A stretch of DNA of 64,000 bases from Pedobacter sp. (GTDB taxonomy: Bacteria > Bacteroidota > Bacteroidia > Sphingobacteriales > Sphingobacteriaceae). Positions within the stretch are counted from its first letter, which is position 1. Every line of letters starts with the position of its first letter. This document shows positions 51,597-60,343 of the stretch, in pieces. The position numbers were made by a program, and so were the translations under genes. The stretch covers positions 607,116 through 671,115 of the forward strand of contig JAVHXV010000001.1 in the NCBI GenBank assembly GCA_031119475.1, given 5' to 3'. A model generated the notes under the pieces. It was not told the origin of the DNA and ran no database searches. It saw nothing but the letters and a program-made list of their open reading frames with translations.

Positions 51597-52793
51597 TTAA
51601 TTGTTTAAACTCTGGTTCACCGCAGTTTCAATTTTAGGCTGGTGGTTAGCCATTTCTATTTCGATAGCATTGATGGCGATTAGCAATTTTTCTATTTTTT
51701 GCTTACAGTCATTCAAGAAAATATTACTTTTTATGATATCGGTTTCCCAAACATCGATCGATAAATTATCAAAATGAGCATAAAATGGCCACCAGTTACT
51801 TTCTTTACGGGATTTTACACCGATGTCATTTAGAATCTCATGGATTTTCACTCTTGTAGGGTTATCAATTTTGCAGGTATTCGGATTGTTGCAAATCCCA
51901 TAATGGCAACGATGAGCTTCAAAGGTAAATCCAATCCAACATTTCCCATCCCAATCCTGATTTGTCAAATGAAAACGAACATATTGTTCATCGCTTCTTT
52001 CATAATGATATTCTAATCCTTTCTGTTTGGCAAATTCAATCATACCGGGGTTGAAATGCTCCTGCGCAAGATAGTTATACGTTTCAGGATAGTTTTGGGA
52101 GATAATCTTCGCGGCCCGTAAATTTTCGACATTTGATAACACCTTGGTAATCTCATTTTTATTTTTTGTATCCATATCTTGATTGGTTAGCTGCCTTAGA
52201 TGGTTAATGTATTGGATTATTGTTTCTCTTACTAAAGGATGGCGAGACGCACAAGCAACACATTTTTCAAGCCATTTAATTATATCATCCCTGTAAGAGA
52301 TTGGTTGATATAAAATATTTCCGCAACTCTGTTCGGAAGCAGGATCTCCATCGAGCGTCAAATAAAATATTTGATAGCCATTTTTATAGGTCTGGGCATA
52401 TCTATTGTATCTTTTTAGCTGTTCTGGCTGGTCGATTGCATATATCTTATTTTCAATGACTATTGCCTTATTTTGGTTATCCTCTAGGAGTATGTCTATT
52501 CTGCCTTCCTCGGTTGAATGCTCGGTATGAACCCGCACTCTCTGATAATTAAAATTCTCGATAGAATAAAAATCTCCAAGAGTTTCCAGAAAGCATTCGA
52601 GCATTACGTATTTTAGTCCGTGAGATCCATTTGGGTTAAGAAACTCGGCGATAATACCAGAATGGGTGTTCTCATAATGGTTGACGCCGCAGATTTTGAA
52701 CATATTGAACCTCCCACCTGTGGCATCTAATATCTCGGAATTTTTGTTGCTGATAATGTTTACCTGACTTAAAAGATTGTTTATGTCCTTCAT
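51597..52793 (-). CDS. PD-(D/E)XK nuclease superfamily protein (PDDEXK_4 type)
   Basis: 398 residues. The catalytic core is near residues 45-125: E50 (GIIAEFLNP), D100 (EEGRIDILLED), E114-N-K116 (AIVIENKIYAIDQPEQLKRY) and Q122. The C-terminal 180 residues (KGLEYHYERSDEQYVRFHLTNQDWDGKCWIGFTFEA) look like a separate binding domain. PDDEXK_4 proteins occur often in defence islands. It is the first gene of the four-gene operon. Target (phage or plasmid DNA) is inferred only. Confidence 0.8.
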   Translation of the reverse strand: MKDINNLLSQVNIISNKNSEILDATGGRFNMFKICGVNHYENTHSGIIAEFLNPNGSHGLKYVMLECFLETLGDFYSIENFNYQRVRVHTEHSTEEGRIDILLEDNQNKAIVIENKIYAIDQPEQLKRYNRYAQTYKNGYQIFYLTLDGDPASEQSCGNILYQPISYRDDIIKWLEKCVACASRHPLVRETIIQYINHLRQLTNQDMDTKNKNEITKVLSNVENLRAAKIISQNYPETYNYLAQEHFNPGMIEFAKQKGLEYHYERSDEQYVRFHLTNQDWDGKCWIGFTFEAHRCHYGICNNPNTCKIDNPTRVKIHEILNDIGVKSRKESNWWPFYAHFDNLSIDVWETDIIKSNIFLNDCKQKIEKLLIAINAIEIEMANHQPKIETAVNQSLNN

Positions 52794-53430
52794 TATTTAA
52801 TATTCTAATCCAACTGATTTGGTTAATGGTCGATTGAAGTCTAAGCTAATGTAAATATTTTGAAGACACTTGTTTGGGTCTTTTTAATCTTTGGGTATTT
52901 TTGTTGATCAACAAACCTAATGCAGATAGGCTTCGAAGTGCCGCACTTGGCAATTCTTACCAAGCATCGAAGATTATTTCCCGCCTTTGGCAGGTCTTGG
53001 CAAAAAGGGCTTGGCTTCGCCCGCCCACTTTTGTGCCCTGCAAAAACTATCGTTTTTGCGATTGCTTCTACGAAATTTTTTTGATAGTGACTGGATTTGA
53101 AATTGAATTTTAAAGGTTGACCTGTGTGCTATTCGTCGTTTTAAAATTTCTGCACATCTCTTTGTGTATTGTCAATTGGTCTATGTTTGACTGGTGATCT
53201 TTGGGTATAAAATCGTTACGATTATGTGTGAAAAACCTTTAAAACATACTTCAGTTTCTTCTGTGAGGTTGGGTCTGAAACTCCGGCCAAAACCTTCATT
53301 CATGCGGGTCAAGATCAGGCGGCTACTTAGGTCGTTTTTGGCCGTTTCCGAGCTGCGGAATTCTAATCAAAAAACCAGTTAATCATTCATTAGCAAACTC
53401 ATTTACGGAGTAAATCTCAGGTGAATTCCG
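52794..53430. other. Gene-free region upstream of the mobilization genes
   Basis: No convincing gene is seen. The stretch 52930-53100 is rich in short inverted repeats such as CTTGGCAATTCTTACCAAG and GCAAAAACTATCGTTTTTGC. GGCCAAAA at 53287 and TTTTTGGCC at 53335 can also pair. The region may hold part of the transfer origin or a structured RNA. Confidence 0.6.
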
Positions 53431-53495
53431 GCAAGCCCCTGCTTGCAGCAAGATGTCTTTTTGTACACAAAAACAATCTTGCTCCCTTGAGGGAG
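53431..53495 (+). other. Candidate oriT: three consecutive hairpins upstream of the relaxosome gene
   Basis: GCAAGC-CCCT-GCTTGC (53431-53446), a 35-nt imperfect palindrome from GCAAGATG to CAATCTTGC (53448-53482) and CTCCCT-TG-AGGGAG (53482-53495) follow each other. The accessory mobilization gene starts 57 nt later. Nested inverted repeats just upstream of the mob genes are the usual form of an oriT. The nick site cannot be placed by eye. Confidence 0.55.
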
Positions 53496-53551
53496 GGACT
53501 TTGCCTCGGAACTCGCAAAGTCTGAAATCATCATTTATCAAAGAGAGAACC

Positions 53552-53959
53552 ATGGGAAGGAAGAAGGCAAGTGATCAGGGGAAACTGTTAAGGCATACGC
53601 TGACGATCAGGCTGGGAGAGGCGACTTTAAAACGTTTAGAAAAACTGCTGGAGCAGAGCAGCTGTCGGAGCATTGGTGAAGTGGCTCGTAAGATCCTTGC
53701 AGGAGAGCGGATTAATCTATTTCATAAGGATGCTTCCATGAACGGCCCGATGGAAGAGCTGGCACTGATTAGGAAGGAACTCAAATCCATCGGGGTAAAT
53801 ATCAACCAACAGACCAGGTATTTCAATGCGGTGAAGTCCGAGGCGGAGAAAAAATTCCATTCGAACAAAACCGTCGAGATCTATCTGAAGGCAGATGCGA
53901 AGATGGAGCGGCTCTTTGCGATCATTTCAAAACTTGCCGACCAATGGTTGCAAGGATAA
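53552..53959 (+). CDS. Relaxosome accessory protein (MobA/MobC-like)
   Basis: 135 residues from ATG 53552, which has AGAGAG in front. An earlier ATG (53453) lies within the palindrome and is rejected. The N-terminus is basic (MGRKKASDQGKLLRHTLTIRLGEATLKRLEKLLEQS), a ribbon-helix-helix-like DNA-binding region. The rest (EELALIRKELKSIGVNINQQTRYFNAVKSEAEKK) matches the MobC-type relaxosome family. It should bind oriT and help the relaxase. It overlaps the relaxase gene by 16 nt. Confidence 0.85.
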   Translation: MGRKKASDQGKLLRHTLTIRLGEATLKRLEKLLEQSSCRSIGEVARKILAGERINLFHKDASMNGPMEELALIRKELKSIGVNINQQTRYFNAVKSEAEKKFHSNKTVEIYLKADAKMERLFAIISKLADQWLQG

Positions 53960-55185
53960 GGTGCGGAAAATCCATCCGTGGGATCTTGACCTATAACGAG
54001 GATAAGGTGGAGCAGGGACAGGCAAAGGTTTTGCTCGCGAGCGGGTTTGCAACGGAGATCGAAAGGCTGAACTTTCATCAGAAGCTTTTTCGGTTCGAGC
54101 AGTTGACGCAGTTCAATGCAAGATCGAAGACCAATGCGATGCACATCAGTCTGAACTTCCATGCAGATGATAAACTCGATGCTGGGAAGCTGCAACAGAT
54201 CGCTACAGAATATATGGAGAAGATCGGGCTTTCTGAACAGCCCTTCATTGCCTACCAGCATTTTGATGCCAGTCATCCGCATATCCATATTGCGACGGTA
54301 CTGATCGGTAGGAATGGTGATCGGATCAATACCAATAATATAGGCAAAGGTCGTTCCGAGCCTGCAAGGAAAGAGCTGGAGGTGAAGTTTGGACTGGTGG
54401 CGGCTCAGGGGCGGAGGCTGAAGAACGAACGTTATCTGCGGGTGGCCGAATATGGAACGAAGCCTACAAAGAAACAATTGGCAAATATTACCGGTGCTGT
54501 GATGCGTGACTACGCCTATATCTCTTTTGCGGAATATAAAGCGGTGCTGGCGCAGTTCAACGTACATGTGGAAAGGGGAGCGGAAGATAGCGTGATGTTC
54601 GAGAGGAAGGGGCTGCTCTATTCGATCATGGATGATTCGGGGAGGCCGGTTGGCGTGCCGTTCAAGGCAAGTTCCTTTTATGATGGGGTCACGATGAAGA
54701 ACCTGGAAAAGCGGTTTGAAAAGAACAGGGAAAGGCGGAAGGAGAAAAAAGAATTATTGGTGCGGTCGATCGATGGGGTGTTTGGCAGGTTTGATGGTAT
54801 TACTAGGTCCACTTTTCAGAAGGAACTGGCTGCCGAGCAGGTGGCGGTGATCTTTAGGCAGAATGAAAGTGGGCTTGTTTATGGACTGACCTTTATCGAC
54901 CATCGGAACCGCACGGTGTTTAACGGGAGCGATCTGGGAAAGGGATATTCGGCGAAGGCGGTGATGGAAAGGTTTGCGGTGAAGGATTCGCCGAAGGTTT
55001 ACCTGAAAAGGGAAAGGGATGCTTTTATGGGTTCGGGAAAGGAATCTGGGCATCAGGTTAACTCCAAAGAAGATCCTTTATTAGACGTGCTATTGGCCAA
55101 GGCCAACTTTGATCCGCTTGGAGAAGTAGCAAGGAAACGCAAACGAAGAAAGGGCAGAGGCCAGTCCAATGACCTTGGCAGATAA
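53944..55185 (+). CDS. Relaxase, MOBP-type (MobB-like)
   Basis: 413 residues. The three-histidine metal motif is H106 with H111, H113 and H115 (YQHFDASHPHIHIATV). A candidate nicking tyrosine is Y17 (GILTYNEDK). The early HISLNFHADDKL and the GKGRSEPARKELEVKFGL segment are typical of Bacteroidota mobilization relaxases. It nicks oriT and pilots the single strand into the coupling protein. The C-terminal third is basic and may bind DNA. It overlaps the accessory gene by 16 nt. Confidence 0.95.
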   Translation: MVARIRCGKSIRGILTYNEDKVEQGQAKVLLASGFATEIERLNFHQKLFRFEQLTQFNARSKTNAMHISLNFHADDKLDAGKLQQIATEYMEKIGLSEQPFIAYQHFDASHPHIHIATVLIGRNGDRINTNNIGKGRSEPARKELEVKFGLVAAQGRRLKNERYLRVAEYGTKPTKKQLANITGAVMRDYAYISFAEYKAVLAQFNVHVERGAEDSVMFERKGLLYSIMDDSGRPVGVPFKASSFYDGVTMKNLEKRFEKNRERRKEKKELLVRSIDGVFGRFDGITRSTFQKELAAEQVAVIFRQNESGLVYGLTFIDHRNRTVFNGSDLGKGYSAKAVMERFAVKDSPKVYLKRERDAFMGSGKESGHQVNSKEDPLLDVLLAKANFDPLGEVARKRKRRKGRGQSNDLGR

Positions 55186-55287
55186 ATGCGGTAAGCTTTA
55201 AAGTCCGTAACATATATGCCATTTAACCTTGGTCATCCCCAAGCGGATTGTCAAGGGGTCTAGGTTCTTCTGGGCACCTTGGCCTTC

Positions 55288-57315
55288 ATGAATACAGGGG
55301 AGGACATCCAGGGGCTTCGCAAGATCATCGATTTTACAAGGCTGCTGAGCATTTTTATTTTGGCGATCCATTTTTATCTGGCCTGTTACCGGGCCTTTGA
55401 GGATTGGGGATGGACGGCGGGGATTACCGATCGGATCATAGGGAATATTTCAAGGACTGGTTTGTTTGCAGGGCTTTGGAGGGCGAAGCTGGCTGCGCTT
55501 CTTTTGCTGATTATTTCCTTGGTCGGGGCAAAGGGAAAGAAGGATGAAAAGGAGACGTTGAGGCCTTTGGTGATGATGCTTGGGTGTGGCTTGGTTCTAT
55601 ACTTTGCAGCATACCTGAGCTTTTTTATCCCGAGCCAAAAATGGGTAATCGCATTCTTGTATATCCTGTTGACAGCCTGCGGTTATCTTTTGATACTGAC
55701 CGGTGGAGCTAGGCTGTCGCGCATCATAAGGGATGCGCTGGCCAAGGATATCTTCAACGAGGAGAACGAGACCTTTCCGCAGGAGGAGCGGCTGCTGGAG
55801 AACGAGTACTCTGTAAACCTACCGGCAAGGTACCGGCTGGGGAAGGAGCTTCGCGGCAGCTACATCAATATTATTAATCCCTTCCGCGGACTTTTGGTTG
55901 CTGGCACGCCTGGTGCTGGTAAAAGTTATTTTGTGATCAGGCACATCATCGACCAGCATCTAAAAAAGGGCTTTTCGATGTTCGTCTATGACTTCAAGTT
56001 CGATGACCTTTCTAGGATCGCCTATAACAAATTGCTCAAATATGCCGGTGCTTATAAGGTCAGGCCAAGGTTCTATGTGATCAACTTTGATGACCTGAAC
56101 CGTACCCATCGCTGCAATCCCCTGGATCCACTGGCTATGGATGACATCACCGATGCGACCGAGGCTTCGAGGACGATTATGATGGGGCTGAACCGGGACT
56201 GGATCAAAAAGCAGGGGGATTTCTTTGTGGAATCGCCGATCAATTTTCTGACGGCCTGTATCTGGTATTTGCGAAGGTATGAAGATGGTAGGTTCTGTAC
56301 GCTGCCGCATGTAATCGAGCTGATGCAGTCGGACTATGATGCATTGTTTGCGGTGTTGCAGTCGTGCGAGGAGATCAAGGTGCTGATCAATCCCTTTATC
56401 TCCGCCTGGCGCAACAATGCGATGGCGCAGCTAGAGGGTCAGATTGCTTCGGCAAAGATCGGGCTGGCAAGGTTAAGTTCACCTCAACTTTATTACGTGC
56501 TTAGTGGGAATGATTTTACGCTGGATGTCAATAATCCAGATGATCCAAAAATTGTATGTGTTGGGAATAATCCCCAAAAATTGCAGGTTTATGGGGCTGT
56601 TTTGTCTTTGTATATTTCAAGGATGATCAAACTGGTGAACAGAAAAGGGCAGCTGAAAAGTTCTTTGATATTCGATGAGTTCCCGACGATCTATTTCAAT
56701 AACATGGATTCGCTGATCGCAACGGCGAGGAGCAACAAGGTGGCGACGTGTTTGGCTGTCCAGGATTTTTCGCAGCTGAAGAAGGACTATGGGGCCGAGC
56801 AGGCGGACGTGATCACGGGGATCGTGGGGAATATCATCTCGGGACAGGTGATGGGTTCGACGGCAAAGACCTTGAGCGAAAACTTTGGGAAGATTTCCCA
56901 GCAGAAGGATTCGATGAGCATCAATTCATCGGATACCTCGATCACCAGGACAACGCAGATGGATTATGCCATTCCTGCGAGTAAGATCGCAACGCTCTCT
57001 TCTGGGGAGTTTGTGGGGGTAGTGGCGGATAACCCCGAGCAGAAGATCAAGCTCAAGATGTTCCATTCAGAGATACAGAATGATCACTCAGCGATCGCAG
57101 ATGAAGAAAAAGGGTATAGAGAAATTCCGGTTGTGAAAAAGGTAACGGCTGAAATGGTGGAAGAGAACTATAAGCAGGTTAAGCTGGAGGTGGAGCATCT
57201 GTTAAGGGCGGAATGTGCGAAATTGCGGGTAAAGGATGGGGAGAAAGAGCCGGAAAAAAAGACTAAGTCGAGGCCCAAAAAGGGTGAGAGCGAGGGGCAG
57301 AGCATGAGTTATTGA
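55288..57315 (+). CDS. Type IV coupling protein, YWFCY-domain (MobC/TraG/VirD4-like)
   Basis: 675 residues from ATG 55288; the TTG at 55279 adds three residues. Two to three membrane segments occupy 1-145, then the ATPase domain with Walker A GTPGAGKS near 206-213 and Walker B-like SLIFDEFPTIYF near 460. The motifs ATARSNKVATCLAVQDFSQLKKDYG and AKTLSENFGK are typical of TraG/VirD4. It would bring the relaxase-DNA complex to a type IV secretion system, which is not seen here and may be encoded outside. Its stop abuts the convergent QueC-like gene with no gap. Confidence 0.93.
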   Translation: MNTGEDIQGLRKIIDFTRLLSIFILAIHFYLACYRAFEDWGWTAGITDRIIGNISRTGLFAGLWRAKLAALLLLIISLVGAKGKKDEKETLRPLVMMLGCGLVLYFAAYLSFFIPSQKWVIAFLYILLTACGYLLILTGGARLSRIIRDALAKDIFNEENETFPQEERLLENEYSVNLPARYRLGKELRGSYINIINPFRGLLVAGTPGAGKSYFVIRHIIDQHLKKGFSMFVYDFKFDDLSRIAYNKLLKYAGAYKVRPRFYVINFDDLNRTHRCNPLDPLAMDDITDATEASRTIMMGLNRDWIKKQGDFFVESPINFLTACIWYLRRYEDGRFCTLPHVIELMQSDYDALFAVLQSCEEIKVLINPFISAWRNNAMAQLEGQIASAKIGLARLSSPQLYYVLSGNDFTLDVNNPDDPKIVCVGNNPQKLQVYGAVLSLYISRMIKLVNRKGQLKSSLIFDEFPTIYFNNMDSLIATARSNKVATCLAVQDFSQLKKDYGAEQADVITGIVGNIISGQVMGSTAKTLSENFGKISQQKDSMSINSSDTSITRTTQMDYAIPASKIATLSSGEFVGVVADNPEQKIKLKMFHSEIQNDHSAIADEEKGYREIPVVKKVTAEMVEENYKQVKLEVEHLLRAECAKLRVKDGEKEPEKKTKSRPKKGESEGQSMSY

Positions 57316-59199
57316 TTAGCGTATTAAACTCACGTAACAGCCCGCATTTTTTTCAATGTCCTTGGAAAAGTTATGGTCATCAGCAACTTTTCTTTCAGGA
57401 TCATAGATGACAAAAAGTTTGTGCTTATCTATCGGGTATTTGATGATGTCAGCCGCAATCTGATCGGTGATAGCTGCCTTTGAGGTTTTGCCTCGTAAGT
57501 ATTTGGCTTCTATTAGCAAATCATAATTCTTAAGAAATGAATGATCGGGAATAACTCTAGCTACAGAAAACTTTAGGACAGGAAATTCCCTTGCGTAATC
57601 ATCACTATCTCCCTGTATGATAGCGTGGATATGGTCGTTTAGTGCATTTTCATGCAATGGTTTCTCATGTGCGAAGGCTTGTGGTACAGAGATAGAGAGT
57701 TTTGCTTTGATCAACTCTATTAAACACTCAACAGGTAGTTTAAGATATGCTCTGTCATCAATGTACGCATTCAGAGTGTTTGGTTTTTTTGGTTTAAGGG
57801 GATCTTCCAACATCTTGATGTTTCTAAGTGCAGAAAGAACTTGCTCAGTATGTCTTCGCAAAAGTTCATATATCTGAACCGCTCTCTCAGAAGCCCTTCC
57901 TCCCTTTAGATAAGGGATAATTAGGCTGAGTTCCGCCAGCATTTCGTGCTGAAAGTTCATTTCGGTATAATCATTATATCTTGCCACTGCTCTGATATAA
58001 TCATTTACATGAGTGCGGGATTCAGGAATAGTTATTTCATCCTTTGCAATGTCCACGTCATAGATAGCATCGAATTCTTCGAGACCTGAGGCAAATGCGG
58101 CCAGCCTGCGATCAACGCATTGTGAACATCCGCCACAATGCGTAGCCTGCGAATTGTTCTGGAACTTCAAAAACGTTTTGGTGCAGGATATTGTTGAATT
58201 GATATAGTTAACCTTTCCTGCATCCTTAATCTTATTGAAGATATCTGTTTTTGTATTGAGCATGAAAGGGTGAACGATCGGCCTCAGTTCGCCACCTACT
58301 GCTGAATAGAAATTTTCTAGAAGCTTTAGAGTCTTTGGATGGGTTGTCCTGCTCGCACGTGCATTGATGAGATCGGCACGTTTAGAAAAATTTAATGATG
58401 TAACTCCATTTTCAAACACGTGTATTTCTTTTTCAGACGCCAATGTGGACAGTGAATAGGCAATAGCAGTATATAGGAAGATACGGGTTCTTTGAGTTTC
58501 TTCAACCGCCCTTTCACCATGCAGGTTGCAATAAAATGGAAAATACTGAATTCGTCCAGGGAAATCGGTTTCCAATAATCGATGAATACTGTTTTGTATC
58601 TTTGATACGCCAGTAGTGTTTGACTTATGGCTGATAAGTATTAGGTTTTTATCAGTCTGGGTTAGTACCTCCAGGGCGCCGGCCAAAGAGTCCAGACCAC
58701 CGGAGAACAGTCCAATAATGGAATTCTCTTTTTTTTCCAATACGAAATCCTCGTGATCATAGAGGTTCTTCTGCCCTACATCATTTCCACCAGCTTGGAA
58801 GGAGAACGTATGTTCCTGATCACCTGAGACAAAAGTCAGTGCTTCAGACAGGCTTTCTTTAATGGTTGCAGTATTCCAGAAAGCTTCGTCCCTAACCTTT
58901 ATTACAAAAGTAAGGTTCCTTGACCAGCTGTGGTATTCGACACTATCATTAGATCCACGTCCAATCATCCGATCTGCAGCGTAAACGTATCCCGCAATCT
59001 CAAGGAGGTCTTTTATCCTCTCAGGAAAATGACAATTAAGCTTGCTGATGAAGTGTGGCAATTCAAGGTTCACATTCTGCCCAGGCCGATTTGGATCTAT
59101 CAGTAGTTTATGGATCCGGTTTGAAGGATACTTCTTAATCTGTTGACGGGATGGTTTAACTCCACCACACAGAACGATATGGCTGTTGGAGTTAATCAT
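57316..59199 (-). CDS. QueC-like PP-loop ATPase fused to a PD-(D/E)XK-like nuclease domain
   Basis: 627 residues. Residues 1-160 are a unique N-terminal domain. A QueC-type synthetase follows: PP-loop SGGLDS at 166-171, nucleotide-site residues to about 320, and a zinc knuckle C339, C355, C358, C361 (STISCTK ... HCGGCSQC). After a helical linker, the C-terminal part (about 520-627) carries D560, E564-x-K566 (NYDLLIEAKYLRGK) and Q580, a PD-(D/E)XK signature. QueC itself is about 220 residues long and turns CDG into preQ0. The extra domains and the mobile-element context point to a defence role like QatC or the QueC-like protein of some CBASS systems. It overlaps the 262-residue partner gene by 8 nt. 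Confidence 0.8.
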   Translation of the reverse strand: MINSNSHIVLCGGVKPSRQQIKKYPSNRIHKLLIDPNRPGQNVNLELPHFISKLNCHFPERIKDLLEIAGYVYAADRMIGRGSNDSVEYHSWSRNLTFVIKVRDEAFWNTATIKESLSEALTFVSGDQEHTFSFQAGGNDVGQKNLYDHEDFVLEKKENSIIGLFSGGLDSLAGALEVLTQTDKNLILISHKSNTTGVSKIQNSIHRLLETDFPGRIQYFPFYCNLHGERAVEETQRTRIFLYTAIAYSLSTLASEKEIHVFENGVTSLNFSKRADLINARASRTTHPKTLKLLENFYSAVGGELRPIVHPFMLNTKTDIFNKIKDAGKVNYINSTISCTKTFLKFQNNSQATHCGGCSQCVDRRLAAFASGLEEFDAIYDVDIAKDEITIPESRTHVNDYIRAVARYNDYTEMNFQHEMLAELSLIIPYLKGGRASERAVQIYELLRRHTEQVLSALRNIKMLEDPLKPKKPNTLNAYIDDRAYLKLPVECLIELIKAKLSISVPQAFAHEKPLHENALNDHIHAIIQGDSDDYAREFPVLKFSVARVIPDHSFLKNYDLLIEAKYLRGKTSKAAITDQIAADIIKYPIDKHKLFVIYDPERKVADDHNFSKDIEKNAGCYVSLIR

Positions 59200-59980
59200 A
59201 TGATTTTTCTTCGCGTATTAGTTCACTGTTTATCTTCTGAAATGCAAATGAAAGAAATCCCTTAATCCTCGCATCAGTGGGCAACTTCTCTTTGGCGTAT
59301 TTGTTAAACCACCCTGCTGCGAATGATTGGGTGATTTTTGAAGTCTCAAATGCATGCCTAGAAATTCGGTCTACATGACTTTCCAGATTTTTATTAAATT
59401 GAGTTCTATCATGAAGGTTACGGATATTTGCCGCTGCCTCCCTCTCTAAAAAATATTTTAAATATCTTTCGGTAAACTTTGAAAAAAATAGCCGCGAAAG
59501 TTCGCAGAAACCCGCACCGTCTGAGGCGGCCTGCCAAACTTCAATGCTCTGATCATTTGTATCAAATAGATTCTGTTGGCCGGTATGATGATCTCTTGCC
59601 CACTCGCTAATTGTTTCAATTATTGACTGGGTTGCAAACGATGTATATTCTCTTGAGCCCGCATTTTCTTCAACATATTCCTGAATGCAATATGCAAGAT
59701 CATATAGACTGAAGTTTTTTGGTAAAATGATATTTTCATTGGCAAGTTTCTCTAATGGATCCTTTAATCTTGCACAATGAGATAGTGTGATAATGAATTT
59801 GAAGGCTGCGAGAACACTTCCTTCATTATTGATATCCCTGAATCGTGACCTAACGTTTTTAGTAGTTTTCGCGGCTATGTCCGCAATATTGTCCTGTTCA
59901 GCGGAATAGTCTCCGACACTGGAAACTATGTTTTTCCATCGTTCAGATTTAGGTAGAGTACCTATGCGTTCGTGTCCCAT
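59192..59980 (-). CDS. Partner protein of the QueC-like enzyme (helical, N-terminal Met-Gly)
   Basis: 262 residues, soluble and mainly helical, with no recognised domain. It begins MGHERIGTLPKSERW, so removal of the first Met would expose a glycine. In known Qat systems, as I recall, QatB also starts Met-Gly and its N-terminus is modified by QatC. The rest (VRSRFRDINNEGSVLAAFKFIITLSHC, about 43-69; ARDHHTGQQNLFDTNDQS) has no catalytic signature. The gene is upstream of and overlaps the QueC-like gene, so the products are made in fixed ratio. Similarity to QatB is positional and architectural; I do not see clear sequence identity. Confidence 0.7.
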   Translation of the reverse strand: MGHERIGTLPKSERWKNIVSSVGDYSAEQDNIADIAAKTTKNVRSRFRDINNEGSVLAAFKFIITLSHCARLKDPLEKLANENIILPKNFSLYDLAYCIQEYVEENAGSREYTSFATQSIIETISEWARDHHTGQQNLFDTNDQSIEVWQAASDGAGFCELSRLFFSKFTERYLKYFLEREAAANIRNLHDRTQFNKNLESHVDRISRHAFETSKITQSFAAGWFNKYAKEKLPTDARIKGFLSFAFQKINSELIREEKSYD

Positions 59981-60010
59981 AATTGTTGTAGGATAAGGAA
60001 CGCAAAAAGT

Positions 60011-60149
60011 AAAATGTTTTTTCTAGCGTATAGAAAAAATCTGTTCTGGTAATCTCGGTTTTTTATTTGAATTGACATATAGAGGCGTTAATATCAGAAT
60101 TCAACACTAATCTAATAGATATTTTCGATAATAAAAATGTTTTTTCTAG
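60011..60149. repeat. Duplicated 16-nt motif in the divergent promoter region of the QueC-like operon
   Basis: AAAATGTTTTTTCTAG occurs at 60011-60026 and again at 60134-60149. The first copy is half of a hairpin-capable TTTTTTCTA ... TAGAAAAAA. The two copies lie in the 363-bp spacer between divergent genes (starts 59980 and 60344), where a shared regulator could bind. No other gene is visible in this gap. Confidence 0.65.
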
Positions 60150-60343
60150 GAGGCTTGAAGAAATATGAATGGCTTTTCCTTTACGAATACTTTCTACAGA
60201 CTGGACTAATAAGGACATAGTGGGTGCAATGCATCGGCATTTTCCATTTTTTAAGCTATATTGATAGGAAAGAGCCCAATCATACTTATTAGTAATCGTC
60301 GCAACCTCGTTATTACTTTCTTAACTTAGAGAAAAAAGAAGAT

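Noticed and set aside
53194..53382. 62-codon frame in the spacer before the mobilization genes
   Set aside because: Composition is basic and serine-rich without order, no promoter is evident, and the region is dominated by inverted repeats that suit oriT or RNA structure.
57316..59199. QueC-like protein read as the normal queC of queuosine synthesis
   Set aside because: It is almost three times the length of QueC, carries an extra N-terminal domain and a nuclease signature, lies on a mobile element and is not next to queD/queE.
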